In this document: positions 1-7,794 of the stretch, piece after piece | How positions within the stretch are numbered: the first letter of the stretch is position 1 | How the letters are laid out: the number at the start of each line of letters is the position of its first letter | Source: Desulfosporosinus sp. UBA5188 | GTDB taxonomy: Bacteria > Bacillota > Desulfitobacteriia > Desulfitobacteriales > Desulfitobacteriaceae | Reading direction: 5' to 3' | DNA length: 13,137 nucleotides | Assembly: GCA_002413075.1 (NCBI GenBank) | Contig: DHWG01000189.1 | Coordinates: 1 to 13,137, forward strand | Notes under the pieces: generated by a model | What the model was told of the DNA's origin: nothing | The model's input: only the letters and a program-made list of their open reading frames with translations | Databases searched by the model: none | Program-made: the position numbers and the translations under genes

Positions 1-33
1 TCAATATAAATCTGTTTAATATATGTTTATTGA

Positions 34-62
34 TTGACTTATCTATTAATAATTAGTATAAT
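34..62 (+). promoter_or_regulatory. Predicted sigma-A promoter of the cyd operon
   Basis: A -35 box TTGACT (34-39) and a perfect -10 box TATAAT (57-62) are separated by exactly 17 bp. Transcription would start near position 69, giving a leader of about 140 nt before cydA. I looked for a Rex-type site (TTGTGAA-N-TTCACAA) and a clear FNR site, both plausible for a bd oxidase, and found no convincing match. Confidence 0.75.
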
Positions 63-207
63 AACAAATAACATATCGTGCGTTTTTACACATATTATTA
101 TCGTGAAGTTAGAATTGAGGTGAGGAAGTAAAAACATCCAAAAAATAAATATTATTTCAACATGGAAGACCTACTTGGATAGTTAAATAAATATTGGAGG
201 TGGAACG

Positions 208-1596
208 ATGACTGAACTCATCTTATCCAGATTACAATTCGCAGTAATCACTTCTTATCATTTCTTGTTCGTGCCGTTAACACTGGGGCTATCAGTCTTG
301 GTTGCGATGATGGAGACTTGGTATGTGCGAACTGGCAACGAAACCTACAAGAAAATGACTAAGTTTTGGGGGAAACTATTCCTAATTAACTTTGCTATGG
401 GTGTTGTGACAGGATTAGTCCAAGAGTTCCAATTTGGAATGAACTGGTCTGAGTATTCAAGGTTTGTCGGAGATATCTTTGGAGCCCCTTTGGCCATTGA
501 GGCCTTAGTCGCTTTCTTTTTAGAATCTACGTTTATAGGTCTGTGGGTTTTTGGGTGGGATAAACTATCCAAGAAAATTCATCTAATGACTATTTGGTTT
601 GTGGCCATTGCCACGAATGTGTCGGCACTCTGGATATTAATTGCCAACTCCTTTATGCAAGAGCCGGTTGGGTATATACTTCGAAATGGCCGGGCGGAGA
701 TGACCGATTTCATAGCCTTAATTACTAATCCCCATGTATTTTATCAGTTTCCGCATACGGTACTCAGCGGATTTGTAACCGCGGCGTTTTTTGTCATGGG
801 AATTAGCGCCTACCATATACTGAAAAAGAATCAACTAGAGGTCTTCCACCGTTCGTTCCACCTAGCCGTTATTTTTGGGTTAATCAGTGCGATCTCAGTC
901 GCAGGAGTTGGGCATTTACAAGCCATTCATCTGGTACAAGTACAACCGATGAAAATGGCTGCTGCTGAGGCTCATTGGGAGACGGAAAATCCCGCTGGGT
1001 TATCTTTATTTGCCGTCATTGATGAAAAAGGACAGAAAAACACGACTGAGTTTAAAATTCCGGGATTATTAAGTTTCCTCTCGTACAGTAGTTTTACGGG
1101 GGAAGTTAAAGGTATTCATGAGCTTCAGGCTGAGGCTGTTCAGCAATATGGTCCAGGTAACTATGTCCCACAGGTCACTTCATTGTTCTGGAGCTTCCGC
1201 ATTATGCTAGTGGCTGGAACGTGGTTAGTACTAATCGCACTATTAGGATTATATTTCTTTAAGTCAAAGCGCCTAGATCAAAAGACTTGGTTTCTAAAAC
1301 TGGTGCTATGGACGATTCCTATACCCTATATCGCGAATACCGTGGGTTGGTATATGACTGAAGTCGGCCGTATGCCTTGGATCGTTTATGGATTGCAAAA
1401 AGTTGATGCAGGTTTATCCACCTCAGTGTCGGCACTCTCCATACTGATTACGTTGGTCGGTTTTACTCTGATTTATGGAGTTTTGGCGGTCGTGGACGTT
1501 TACCTCTTGCTTAAATTTATTAAGAAGGGTCCGGAAGAGGATAGTCCACAAGAATCGCTGAAAAGTGGAATAAAGGGGGGATCTTTGTGGACTTGA
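208..1596 (+). CDS. cydA: Cytochrome bd quinol oxidase subunit I (CydA)
   Basis: This is the quinol-oxidising subunit of cytochrome bd, a membrane oxidase that reduces O2 to water with electrons from the quinol pool. It binds hemes b558, b595 and d. By comparison with E. coli CydA, His18 corresponds to the heme ligand His19, His183 to His186 and Met333 (in FRIM) to Met393. Lys249 and Glu254 in QPMKMAAAE match the quinol-binding Lys252 and Glu257. The GWYMTEVGRMPW block (380-391) carries the counterpart of Glu445. At 462 residues it is clearly shorter than the E. coli protein (about 520), consistent with the short Q-loop form common in Firmicutes. About nine membrane segments are visible. The ATG at 208 follows GGAGG (196-200) at 7 nt. 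The 3' end overlaps cydB by 10 nt. Confidence 0.97.
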   Translation: MTELILSRLQFAVITSYHFLFVPLTLGLSVLVAMMETWYVRTGNETYKKMTKFWGKLFLINFAMGVVTGLVQEFQFGMNWSEYSRFVGDIFGAPLAIEALVAFFLESTFIGLWVFGWDKLSKKIHLMTIWFVAIATNVSALWILIANSFMQEPVGYILRNGRAEMTDFIALITNPHVFYQFPHTVLSGFVTAAFFVMGISAYHILKKNQLEVFHRSFHLAVIFGLISAISVAGVGHLQAIHLVQVQPMKMAAAEAHWETENPAGLSLFAVIDEKGQKNTTEFKIPGLLSFLSYSSFTGEVKGIHELQAEAVQQYGPGNYVPQVTSLFWSFRIMLVAGTWLVLIALLGLYFFKSKRLDQKTWFLKLVLWTIPIPYIANTVGWYMTEVGRMPWIVYGLQKVDAGLSTSVSALSILITLVGFTLIYGVLAVVDVYLLLKFIKKGPEEDSPQESLKSGIKGGSLWT

Positions 1597-2591
1597 ACAT
1601 CCTATGGTTCATACTCATCACTGTTTTATTTGTCGGCTTCTTTTTTCTGGAAGGCTTTGATTTTGGAGTAGGAATTCTGCTGCCTTTCTTAGGGAAAAAC
1701 GATTCAGAACGTCGAGTGATCATCAATACCATCGGACCGGTTTGGGACGGGAATGAGGTCTGGTTGATTACGGCCGGTGGAGCGATGTTTGCGGCTTTTC
1801 CTAATTGGTACGCAACCTTGTTTAGTGGTTTCTATCTGGCTTTGTTTCTGGTGTTATTCGCCTTAATTATTCGTGGCGTAGCCTTTGAATTTCGCAGCAG
1901 TGACAGTAGTCCCCGGTGGCGTAACACCTGGGATTGGATGATTTTCACAGGAAGTTTTATATCCGCTGTTCTTTGGGGCGTCGCTATGACAAATATAGTT
2001 AAGGGAGTACCCATCGACGCCAAAATGCAATACGTTGGGACCTTCTTTACCCTACTCAACCCCCATGCGATCGTGGGGGGTATAACCACACTGCTTGTTT
2101 TTATGCTTCATGGTGCGTTATATCTCAACTTAAAGACAACAGGGGAGATGGCTGAGCGGGCTTTGAAGACAGCCAAAAAGATTGGATTGGTTGCCATCCC
2201 CGTTGTTCTCCTGTTTGCCGCATTAACCTATTTCCAAACAGATCTGTTTGCTAATCTTGGGGCCGGTATTACTTTGCTAGGCGCCGGAGTAGCCCTAATC
2301 CTGGCCAATGTTTTGATACGTTCTAGTAAGGGCGGCTGGGCTTTTATTGTGAATGGCATAACCATTCTCTTATTCACAGTCGCTTTGTTTTGGGGGCTCT
2401 TCCCGCGCGTTATGGTTTCCAGTCTTAATCCGGAGTGGAGTCTAACCATCTGGAATGCCTCATCCAGCCCGTATACGATGAAGATTATGACGATCATTGC
2501 CTTGACAATGGTACCAATTATTCTTTTGTATCAGGGATGGACCTATTGGGTCTTTCGCAAACGTGTTACAGACAAAGACCTTCACTATTAA
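1587..2591 (+). CDS. cydB: Cytochrome bd quinol oxidase subunit II (CydB)
   Basis: This is the second integral membrane subunit of cytochrome bd and forms the heterodimer with CydA. The 334-residue protein has the family's N-terminal EGFDFGVGILLPFLG block (about 22-36), the very conserved GPVWDGNEVWLITAGGA block (50-66) and RGVAFEFR in the third membrane segment. Eight or nine hydrophobic helices follow, ending in a short charged tail. The start is GTG at 1587, preceded by a GGGGGG run (1575-1580), and lies inside the end of cydA in another frame, so the two subunits are probably translationally coupled. A stem-loop follows the stop codon after 13 bp. Confidence 0.97.
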   Translation: MDLNILWFILITVLFVGFFFLEGFDFGVGILLPFLGKNDSERRVIINTIGPVWDGNEVWLITAGGAMFAAFPNWYATLFSGFYLALFLVLFALIIRGVAFEFRSSDSSPRWRNTWDWMIFTGSFISAVLWGVAMTNIVKGVPIDAKMQYVGTFFTLLNPHAIVGGITTLLVFMLHGALYLNLKTTGEMAERALKTAKKIGLVAIPVVLLFAALTYFQTDLFANLGAGITLLGAGVALILANVLIRSSKGGWAFIVNGITILLFTVALFWGLFPRVMVSSLNPEWSLTIWNASSSPYTMKIMTIIALTMVPIILLYQGWTYWVFRKRVTDKDLHY

Positions 2592-2604
2592 GTCAATATC
2601 CTTT

Positions 2605-2648
2605 AGAATAAAGGGGCAAGATATAACTTGCTCCTTTATTCTGTTTTT
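2605..2648 (+). terminator. Stem-loop between cydAB and cydDC, probable (partial) intrinsic terminator
   Basis: The arms 2605-2620 and 2627-2642 pair over 16 bp with a single G-U pair and a 6-nt loop (ATATAA). They are followed by TTTTT at 2644-2648. The hairpin sits 13 bp after the cydB stop and ends just before the cydD ribosome binding site. It could end most cydAB transcripts while letting a fraction continue into cydDC, or protect the 3' end of a processed cydAB mRNA. No separate strong promoter for cydDC is visible. Confidence 0.65.
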
Positions 2649-2660
2649 GGAGATGAGGAA

Positions 2661-4409
2661 ATGTTTGATAAGCGATTAGCTCATGAGGTAAAACCTGTCT
2701 TCGGGTATCTGATCCTCGCGATTGGACTGGGCATTGGGATCGCTTTTCTGGCTGTGGCACAAGCCTGGTTTTTCTCTCGTGTCGTTGCTGGGGTATTCCT
2801 GGAAGGGGCAACGCTTAGCTCAGCCTGGAATTTCCTAATGATCATTGTCGGGATCATTGCGCTGCGGGCAGTCTTTCAATGGGCCAGTGAAGTAAGCGCT
2901 CATGAAGCGGCTTTCCGCATCAAGGCAAGTCTACGGCAACGATTAATGAGCCATATTGTCTCATTAGGGCCTGTGTATGCCCGCGGGGAAAGAACCGGAG
3001 AGTTAATCACAACGGTTGTGGAGGGGATCGAAGCTCTCGAAGATTACTTTGCAAAGTACCTTCCTCAACTTATTCTGTCCGCAGTAATACCTATGCTTAT
3101 TTTAGGATTTGTGTTTCCTCTAGATTGGAAATCCGGGTTAATTCTTCTCCTGACGGGACCGCTCATTCCTGTTTTTATGATATTAATAGGGAAGCTGGCG
3201 GAGAAACAATCTCTGCATCAGTTTCAAAGTTTAAGCTGGATGAGCGCCCATTTCTTAGATATTTTACGCGGGCTTACGACGCTCAAAGTGTTTGGCCGAG
3301 CGAAAGATCAAACACGCGTCATTGAGCGAGTCAGTGATGCGTTTCGTAAAACGACACTAAGTGTGTTGCGGATCGCTTTTTTGTCGGCACTTGTTTTAGA
3401 GTTCTTAGCAACGATGAGCACAGCTTTAGTGGCTGTAACCATTGGGTTACGGCTTGTTTATGGTACACTCTCTTTTTCTGCGGGTTTGTTTCTCTTACTT
3501 CTTGCTCCGGAATTTTACACGCCCTTAAGAACGCTCGGCCTAAATTTCCACGCTGGGTTGTCGGGGATGAACGCAGCGGGTCGGATCTTTGAGATTCTGG
3601 ATACCCCTTTGCTGAGTGGAGAGGTGAACATTAAAGAAATAGATGTCCTAAGGAGACAAGAGTTATCCTCCGATTTCCACATTTCCTTACAACACGTGTG
3701 CTTAACGTATCAGGCGGGCGAGGTACCAGCCTTAAAAGATATAAACCTCTCGTTATTTTCTGGTGAGAGAGTGGCTCTCGTGGGCCCTAGTGGTGCAGGC
3801 AAAACATCGATTGCAGAAATTTTACTGCGTTTTATAGACCCTTCTGAGGGGAATATCTTAGTGAATGGAGCGTTACTCAAGACTATTACGTTCAATAATT
3901 GGCGTGAACAAATTGCCTACGTACCACAAACACCCTATCTCTTTGCCGGGAGTATTGCGGATAATATTCACTTCGCCAGGCCTTCTGCAACCATCGAAGA
4001 AGTTAGGAGTGCGGCTCAGAAGGGGTTAGCCGATGAGTTCATTTTGGCTCTTCCTGACGGTTATAATACGCTTCTTGGCGAAGGAGGCACTCGCTTAAGT
4101 GGTGGACAGGCCCAGAGGATTGCCATTGCTCGAGCTATATTGAAAGAGGCACCCTTACTTATTTTAGATGAAGTAACGTCTTCTCTGGATCCCGCTAGTG
4201 AGTCTACTGTTCAGCAAGCCCTGAAGCGACTAATGCAGGGAAAGACCACGTTGATTATCGCCCATCGGCTGAGTACTGTTCGTCAAGCCGATCGGATCTT
4301 AGTGTTAGACAAGGGGCAGATTGTGGAACAGGGCAACCACAGGGAATTGATGAGTGAGCAGGGACTCTATTTCCGAATGGTCTCAGAATATCGAGGGCAA
4401 CACCTATGA
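2661..4409 (+). CDS. cydD: Thiol reductant ABC exporter, CydD subunit
   Basis: This is one half of the heterodimeric CydDC ABC transporter, which exports cysteine and/or glutathione-type thiols (and has been linked to heme) and is needed to assemble cytochrome bd. The 582-residue chain is a fused exporter half. An N-terminal six-helix transmembrane domain spans about 13-310, followed by a nucleotide-binding domain with Walker A GPSGAGKT (375-382), signature LSGGQ (479-483), Walker B LLILDE (499-504) and the switch His535. I chose ATG 2661 because GGAG/GAGG (2649-2658) precedes it. The frame is open from a TTG at 2628, but that codon lies inside the terminator-like hairpin. The stop overlaps the cydC start as ATGA. 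The assignment as CydD rather than CydC follows gene order and the LSGGQAQR signature. Confidence 0.93.
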   Translation: MFDKRLAHEVKPVFGYLILAIGLGIGIAFLAVAQAWFFSRVVAGVFLEGATLSSAWNFLMIIVGIIALRAVFQWASEVSAHEAAFRIKASLRQRLMSHIVSLGPVYARGERTGELITTVVEGIEALEDYFAKYLPQLILSAVIPMLILGFVFPLDWKSGLILLLTGPLIPVFMILIGKLAEKQSLHQFQSLSWMSAHFLDILRGLTTLKVFGRAKDQTRVIERVSDAFRKTTLSVLRIAFLSALVLEFLATMSTALVAVTIGLRLVYGTLSFSAGLFLLLLAPEFYTPLRTLGLNFHAGLSGMNAAGRIFEILDTPLLSGEVNIKEIDVLRRQELSSDFHISLQHVCLTYQAGEVPALKDINLSLFSGERVALVGPSGAGKTSIAEILLRFIDPSEGNILVNGALLKTITFNNWREQIAYVPQTPYLFAGSIADNIHFARPSATIEEVRSAAQKGLADEFILALPDGYNTLLGEGGTRLSGGQAQRIAIARAILKEAPLLILDEVTSSLDPASESTVQQALKRLMQGKTTLIIAHRLSTVRQADRILVLDKGQIVEQGNHRELMSEQGLYFRMVSEYRGQHL

Positions 4410-6124
4410 AGAGTATAACGTGGTTGATTCATTTGATGTTACCGAACTGGCGAAGAATTCTGCTTGCTTTAATTTTAAGTACGTTGACGATTACGAGCCA
4501 TATCGGCTTAATGGCGACGTCCGCCTATCTTCTAGCCCGAGCTGCTCTTCATCCTCCTATCCTGGATTTAATGGTAACTATCGTCGGAGTTCGTTTTTTT
4601 GGACTCTCACGCGCAGTCTTTCGTTACTTAGAACGTTATGTGTCCCATGACGTGACGTTTCGAGTCTTAAACCAAATTCGGGTAAAGTTTTATCAAGGGT
4701 TAGAACCTCTCGCCCCGGCTCGGTTGTTGAACTACCGGAGTGGTGATTTGCTTAGTCGGATTGTAGCGGATGTTGAAATTCAGCAAAACTTTTATTTGCG
4801 CGTGTTTGCGCCACCGTTCGTGGCGTTATTGGTCCTCGTTGGATATGGATTCTTTTTAGCGCGGTATGATTTTCGGTTTACCTGTATTCTTGCGGGATGT
4901 TTTCTGGTAGCGGGACTTGTGATACCGTGGGCAATAAAAGGCCTGAGTCAAGGGGTTGGACGTCAGATGGTCGTTCTCAGGGCCGAGCTGAACACACAGG
5001 TGGCCGATAGCCTTATGGGAATGACGGAACTAATAGCATATGGTCAAGCCCAAGCACACTTGGCTAGAATTCAGCAAACAGGTAAGAAATTGGTGAAGGA
5101 GCAACGTAAGATCGCAGGACTTGCTGCATTTTCCTCGGCTCTGACGGGGCTGGTCGCCAATCTGGGACTGTGGCTCGTTCTCGTGCTCGGGATACTTCTC
5201 GTGGAAAAAGGTCAGTTGAGTGGAGTGAACTTAGGAATGGTCGCTCTGGGGACCTTCAGCAGTTTTGAAGCGTTGTTCCCTTTAGCCCTAGTCCCTTATC
5301 ATATGGAACAAAGTCGTACCGCAGCCGATCGTTTGCTGGAGTTGATTGAGACTGAACCTGCCGTACAAGATTCTGGGGCAGATTCTCCCCAACCGAAGGG
5401 CATGGATTTTTCCTTCCAAGATGTAAGCTTCAGGTATGAACAAGCTGAACCATGGGCGTTAAAACGTCTTACGTTTTCTATTCCTCAAAATGGTAGGGTG
5501 GCGATCGTCGGACAGAGTGGCGCTGGTAAAACCAGTATTGTGAATCTTCTTCTTCGCTTTTGGGACTACGACGAGGGTCAGATTAACTTGGGAGGACATT
5601 CGTTACGGGACTATACCCAGGACGATGCTCGTAGGTTTATTGGCGTGGTGACTCAACGCACGCATCTTTTCAACGCGACAATTCGAGAAAATCTACTATT
5701 GGCGAACCCAGAGGGGACGGAGGATGAATTAATTAAAGCATCTCAGCAGGCTAAGCTCCATGATTTTATCCTGACTTTGCCCCAAGGGTATGACAGCTAC
5801 GTCGGGGAAGGCGGATTCAAACTTTCGGGGGGACAGAGACAGCGTTTGGCCATCGCCCGTGTCTTATTAAAAAATGCCCCAATACTAATACTTGACGAAG
5901 CCATGGATGGGCTTGATCCCTTAACAGAACGGGATGTTATGGATGAAGTCATTCAACTCATGGAAGGGCGTACCACCTTAGTGATAACGCATCGACTTCC
6001 TGGCTTAGAGAAAATGGATGAGATTCTCGTGCTCGATCAGGGCAAGATTAGTGAACGAGGGAAGCATGCAGAGTTGCTTCTCAAAAAAGGGCTTTATCAT
6101 AAGCTGTGGGAGATAGAGGGCTAA
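4406..6124 (+). CDS. cydC: Thiol reductant ABC exporter, CydC subunit
   Basis: This is the partner half-transporter of CydD. The 572-residue protein has an N-terminal transmembrane domain with hydrophobic helices from about residue 16 to 300. The ATPase domain has Walker A GQSGAGKT (369-376), signature LSGGQ (473-477), Walker B ILILDE (493-498) and switch His529. The sequence after Walker B is AMDGLDP, the GLD form typical of CydC proteins. The ATG at 4406 overlaps the cydD stop (ATGA) and follows GAGGG (4393-4397), so translation is coupled to cydD. Its stop codon overlaps the stop of the convergent rmuC by 4 nt, so no intergenic space is left for a conventional terminator. Confidence 0.93.
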   Translation: MKSITWLIHLMLPNWRRILLALILSTLTITSHIGLMATSAYLLARAALHPPILDLMVTIVGVRFFGLSRAVFRYLERYVSHDVTFRVLNQIRVKFYQGLEPLAPARLLNYRSGDLLSRIVADVEIQQNFYLRVFAPPFVALLVLVGYGFFLARYDFRFTCILAGCFLVAGLVIPWAIKGLSQGVGRQMVVLRAELNTQVADSLMGMTELIAYGQAQAHLARIQQTGKKLVKEQRKIAGLAAFSSALTGLVANLGLWLVLVLGILLVEKGQLSGVNLGMVALGTFSSFEALFPLALVPYHMEQSRTAADRLLELIETEPAVQDSGADSPQPKGMDFSFQDVSFRYEQAEPWALKRLTFSIPQNGRVAIVGQSGAGKTSIVNLLLRFWDYDEGQINLGGHSLRDYTQDDARRFIGVVTQRTHLFNATIRENLLLANPEGTEDELIKASQQAKLHDFILTLPQGYDSYVGEGGFKLSGGQRQRLAIARVLLKNAPILILDEAMDGLDPLTERDVMDEVIQLMEGRTTLVITHRLPGLEKMDEILVLDQGKISERGKHAELLLKKGLYHKLWEIEG

Positions 6125-7446
6125 TCTTCGCTTTCACTTCCTTGTTCTAGGAGGGCTTGGGCTTCATGGGCTGGCAGGGTCTGTACGTTTTTAAGCTTTC
6201 GTGCAATCGTTCGAGACTTTCTAGTAGCCGTTTCGATAGTGTTACTTGCTTCCTGAAGTTTCTTCTGCGTTTTTTCCAGGACCTCCACAAACTTGCCGAA
6301 TTCTGTTTTCACGGCGCTCAATAAGGTCCATACTTCGCTCGAACGCTTTTCTATTGCTAGAGTTCTGAATCCCATTTGTAGGCTATTGATGAGGGCCGCT
6401 AGGGTTGTTGGCCCCGTTATGACAACTTTGTACTGCCTTTGAAGGATTTCGCATAAGCCAGGTCGACGTAAGACCTCTGCATATAATCCTTCAACAGGTA
6501 AGAATAAGATACCAAAATCCGTGGTATTTGGGGGATCAATATATTTGTCATGAATCTTTTTCCCTTCCAGCTTAATGCGGTTTTCTAAGGATTTACCGAG
6601 TTCCTCAATCCGTGGGAGGTTGGCTTGATCCTGTGCATCGATTAAGCGTTCATAATCTTCCATAGGGAATTTCGCATCGATTGGCAGCCAAATGATACTG
6701 TCATGACCGTCCCGGGCAGGGAGCTTGATGGCAAATTCAACACGGTCGTTACTGCCTACCTTGGTTATAACATTTGTGGCATATTGATCAGGAGTGAGAA
6801 TTTGCTCCAACAAATTCCCCAGTTGAATTTCCCCCCAAATGCCTCGAGTTTTAACATTAGTTAGGACTTTTTTTAAGTCTCCGACGCCGGACGCTAAGGT
6901 TTGCATTTCCCCAAGCCCTTTATGCACTGCCTCTAAACGTTCACTGACCAACTTAAAGGATTCGCCTAAGCGTTTCTCAAGGGTGGCGCTGAGTTTTTCG
7001 TCCACAGTTGCCCGCATTTGATCCAGTTTCTGTCCATTATCTTGTTGAATGAGCAGAAGCCGTTCTTCCACTGTTTTGCGTAATTGTTCTAATTTTTGAT
7101 CATTCGTTTTGGTTAAGGAGCCTAACTGAGTAGCGAAAATGTCTAATTGGTTGCGTTGAAGATTGGCGATTTCAGCCATACGCGCGAGAATAGATTCGTT
7201 GAAGGAATGGACCGACTGGTTTAGTTCTTCACGGACTTGTCGGGCGTTTAAAGTGGATTCTTCTCGATTTTTGGAGATTTCCCCATTGACAAGTCGTTCG
7301 TTCCGTTCGAGGTTTTTCTCTAATGAAAGGAACTTACTTTCAAACTTTACCAATGGGGTTTGAGACGAACGAATCAATAACATAATAAGTAAAATGATAA
7401 CAAGGCCAATAAGGATCATTAAACCAATGAGTAACTGTTCTGTCAT
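6121..7446 (-). CDS. rmuC: DNA recombination protein RmuC
   Basis: This is an RmuC-family protein. The family was named because its loss in E. coli raises inversion between short inverted repeats. It has a nuclease-like fold by prediction, but its biochemical activity is poorly defined. The 441 residues start with one membrane helix (about 5-25), which would anchor it with the bulk in the cytoplasm. A long coiled coil follows (about 35-190) with an imperfect 22-residue repeat (NDQKLEQLRKTVEERL near 115, NGQKLDQMRATVDEKL near 137). The RmuC domain contains RGIWGEIQLGNLLEQIL (201-217), LPIDAKFPMEDYERL (254-268) and FGILFLPVEGLYAEVLRRPG (311-330). AGGAGG lies 8 nt upstream of the ATG (complement of 7455-7460). 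It is transcribed alone, converging on cydC and diverging from the thiamine operon. Confidence 0.94.
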   Translation of the reverse strand: MTEQLLIGLMILIGLVIILLIMLLIRSSQTPLVKFESKFLSLEKNLERNERLVNGEISKNREESTLNARQVREELNQSVHSFNESILARMAEIANLQRNQLDIFATQLGSLTKTNDQKLEQLRKTVEERLLLIQQDNGQKLDQMRATVDEKLSATLEKRLGESFKLVSERLEAVHKGLGEMQTLASGVGDLKKVLTNVKTRGIWGEIQLGNLLEQILTPDQYATNVITKVGSNDRVEFAIKLPARDGHDSIIWLPIDAKFPMEDYERLIDAQDQANLPRIEELGKSLENRIKLEGKKIHDKYIDPPNTTDFGILFLPVEGLYAEVLRRPGLCEILQRQYKVVITGPTTLAALINSLQMGFRTLAIEKRSSEVWTLLSAVKTEFGKFVEVLEKTQKKLQEASNTIETATRKSRTIARKLKNVQTLPAHEAQALLEQGSESED

Positions 7447-7490
7447 AAAAAATTCCTCCTGATAGGCAGTTTGTTCTTAATGAATACTTT

Positions 7491-7519
7491 ATCATACTGG
7501 AAGGACATTATTGTGTAAA
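7491..7519 (-). promoter_or_regulatory. Predicted sigma-A promoter of rmuC
   Basis: Read on the minus strand, a -35 box TTTACA (7514-7519) and a -10 box TATGAT (7491-7496) are 17 bp apart, each one mismatch from consensus. The start point would fall near 7484, about 40 nt upstream of the rmuC ATG. Confidence 0.65.
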
Positions 7520-7572
7520 GGATGTCTTTACGGTCACTTGGAATGATTGTTCCTGAAAATCTTGGATTGACT

Positions 7573-7602
7573 TAAACAATGTTACGTGTTAGATTATATA
7601 AT
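7573..7602 (+). promoter_or_regulatory. Predicted promoter of the thiamine operon
   Basis: A perfect -10 box TATAAT (7597-7602) lies about 12 bp upstream of the TPP aptamer. The best-spaced -35 is TAAACA (7573-7578, 18 bp, four of six bases). A better -35 sequence, TTGACT (7567-7572), is 24 bp away and therefore too far. The -10 assignment is firmer than the -35. Confidence 0.55.
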
Positions 7603-7612
7603 AATTACATAG

Positions 7613-7712
7613 TGTTACGGGCAGGGGAGCTGGAAAGGCCGGCTGAGATTTAGACACTATAAGGTCTAAGACCCTATGAACCTGATCTGGATAATGCCAG
7701 CGTAGGTAAGCA
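7613..7712 (+). promoter_or_regulatory. TPP riboswitch (THI element), aptamer domain
   Basis: The region carries the conserved TPP-aptamer core in order: GGGGAGC (7624-7630), GCTGAGA (7642-7648), ACCCT (7671-7675), GAACCTGATCTGGATAATG (7678-7696) and CCAGCGTAGG (7697-7706). Supporting helices are AGCTGG/CCGGCT (7628-7633/7639-7644), an extra hairpin arm TTAGAC/GTCTAA (7650-7655/7664-7669) and CTGG/CCAG (7687-7690/7697-7700). It senses thiamine pyrophosphate. Its place upstream of thiD-cytX-thiM-thiE fits feedback repression. The 3' end reads AGGTA where AGGGA is usual, and the closing P1 helix is short and hard to define. Confidence 0.96.
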
Positions 7713-7718
7713 ATTTTA

Positions 7719-7740
7719 CTCTTTTACGAAGTTAAAAGAG
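7719..7740 (+). promoter_or_regulatory. Antiterminator hairpin of the TPP riboswitch
   Basis: CTCTTTTA (7719-7726) pairs perfectly with TAAAAGAG (7733-7740) around a 6-nt loop. The right arm is the left arm of the downstream terminator, so the two hairpins are mutually exclusive. This is the expected expression platform of a transcription-attenuating TPP riboswitch. Confidence 0.7.
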
Positions 7741-7780
7741 CACAAACCCTATTCTGGGGGTATGTGCTCTTTTATTATAT
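7734..7780 (+). terminator. Riboswitch-controlled intrinsic terminator upstream of thiD
   Basis: AAAAGAGCACA (7734-7744) pairs with TGTGCTCTTTT (7763-7773) over 11 bp. An inner CCC/GGG extension (7747-7749/7758-7760) follows, and a T-rich tract runs to 7780. With TPP bound this hairpin should form and stop transcription before thiD. Confidence 0.88.
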
Positions 7781-7794
7781 TTAGGGAGGTCACC

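Noticed and set aside
2628..2660. Extended N-terminus of CydD from a TTG at 2628
   Set aside because: The TTG lies inside the 3' arm of the hairpin at 2605-2642 and has no ribosome binding site. The ATG at 2661 has one and gives the usual CydD start.
4354..4650. 98-residue frame across the cydD/cydC junction
   Set aside because: It is an out-of-frame shadow of two well-identified ABC transporter genes, with a low-complexity serine-rich translation.
7762..7794. Extended N-terminus of ThiD from an ATG at 7762
   Set aside because: This codon is in the loop-side part of the riboswitch terminator. The added residues are unlike ThiD, and ATG 7795 has a strong GGAGG.
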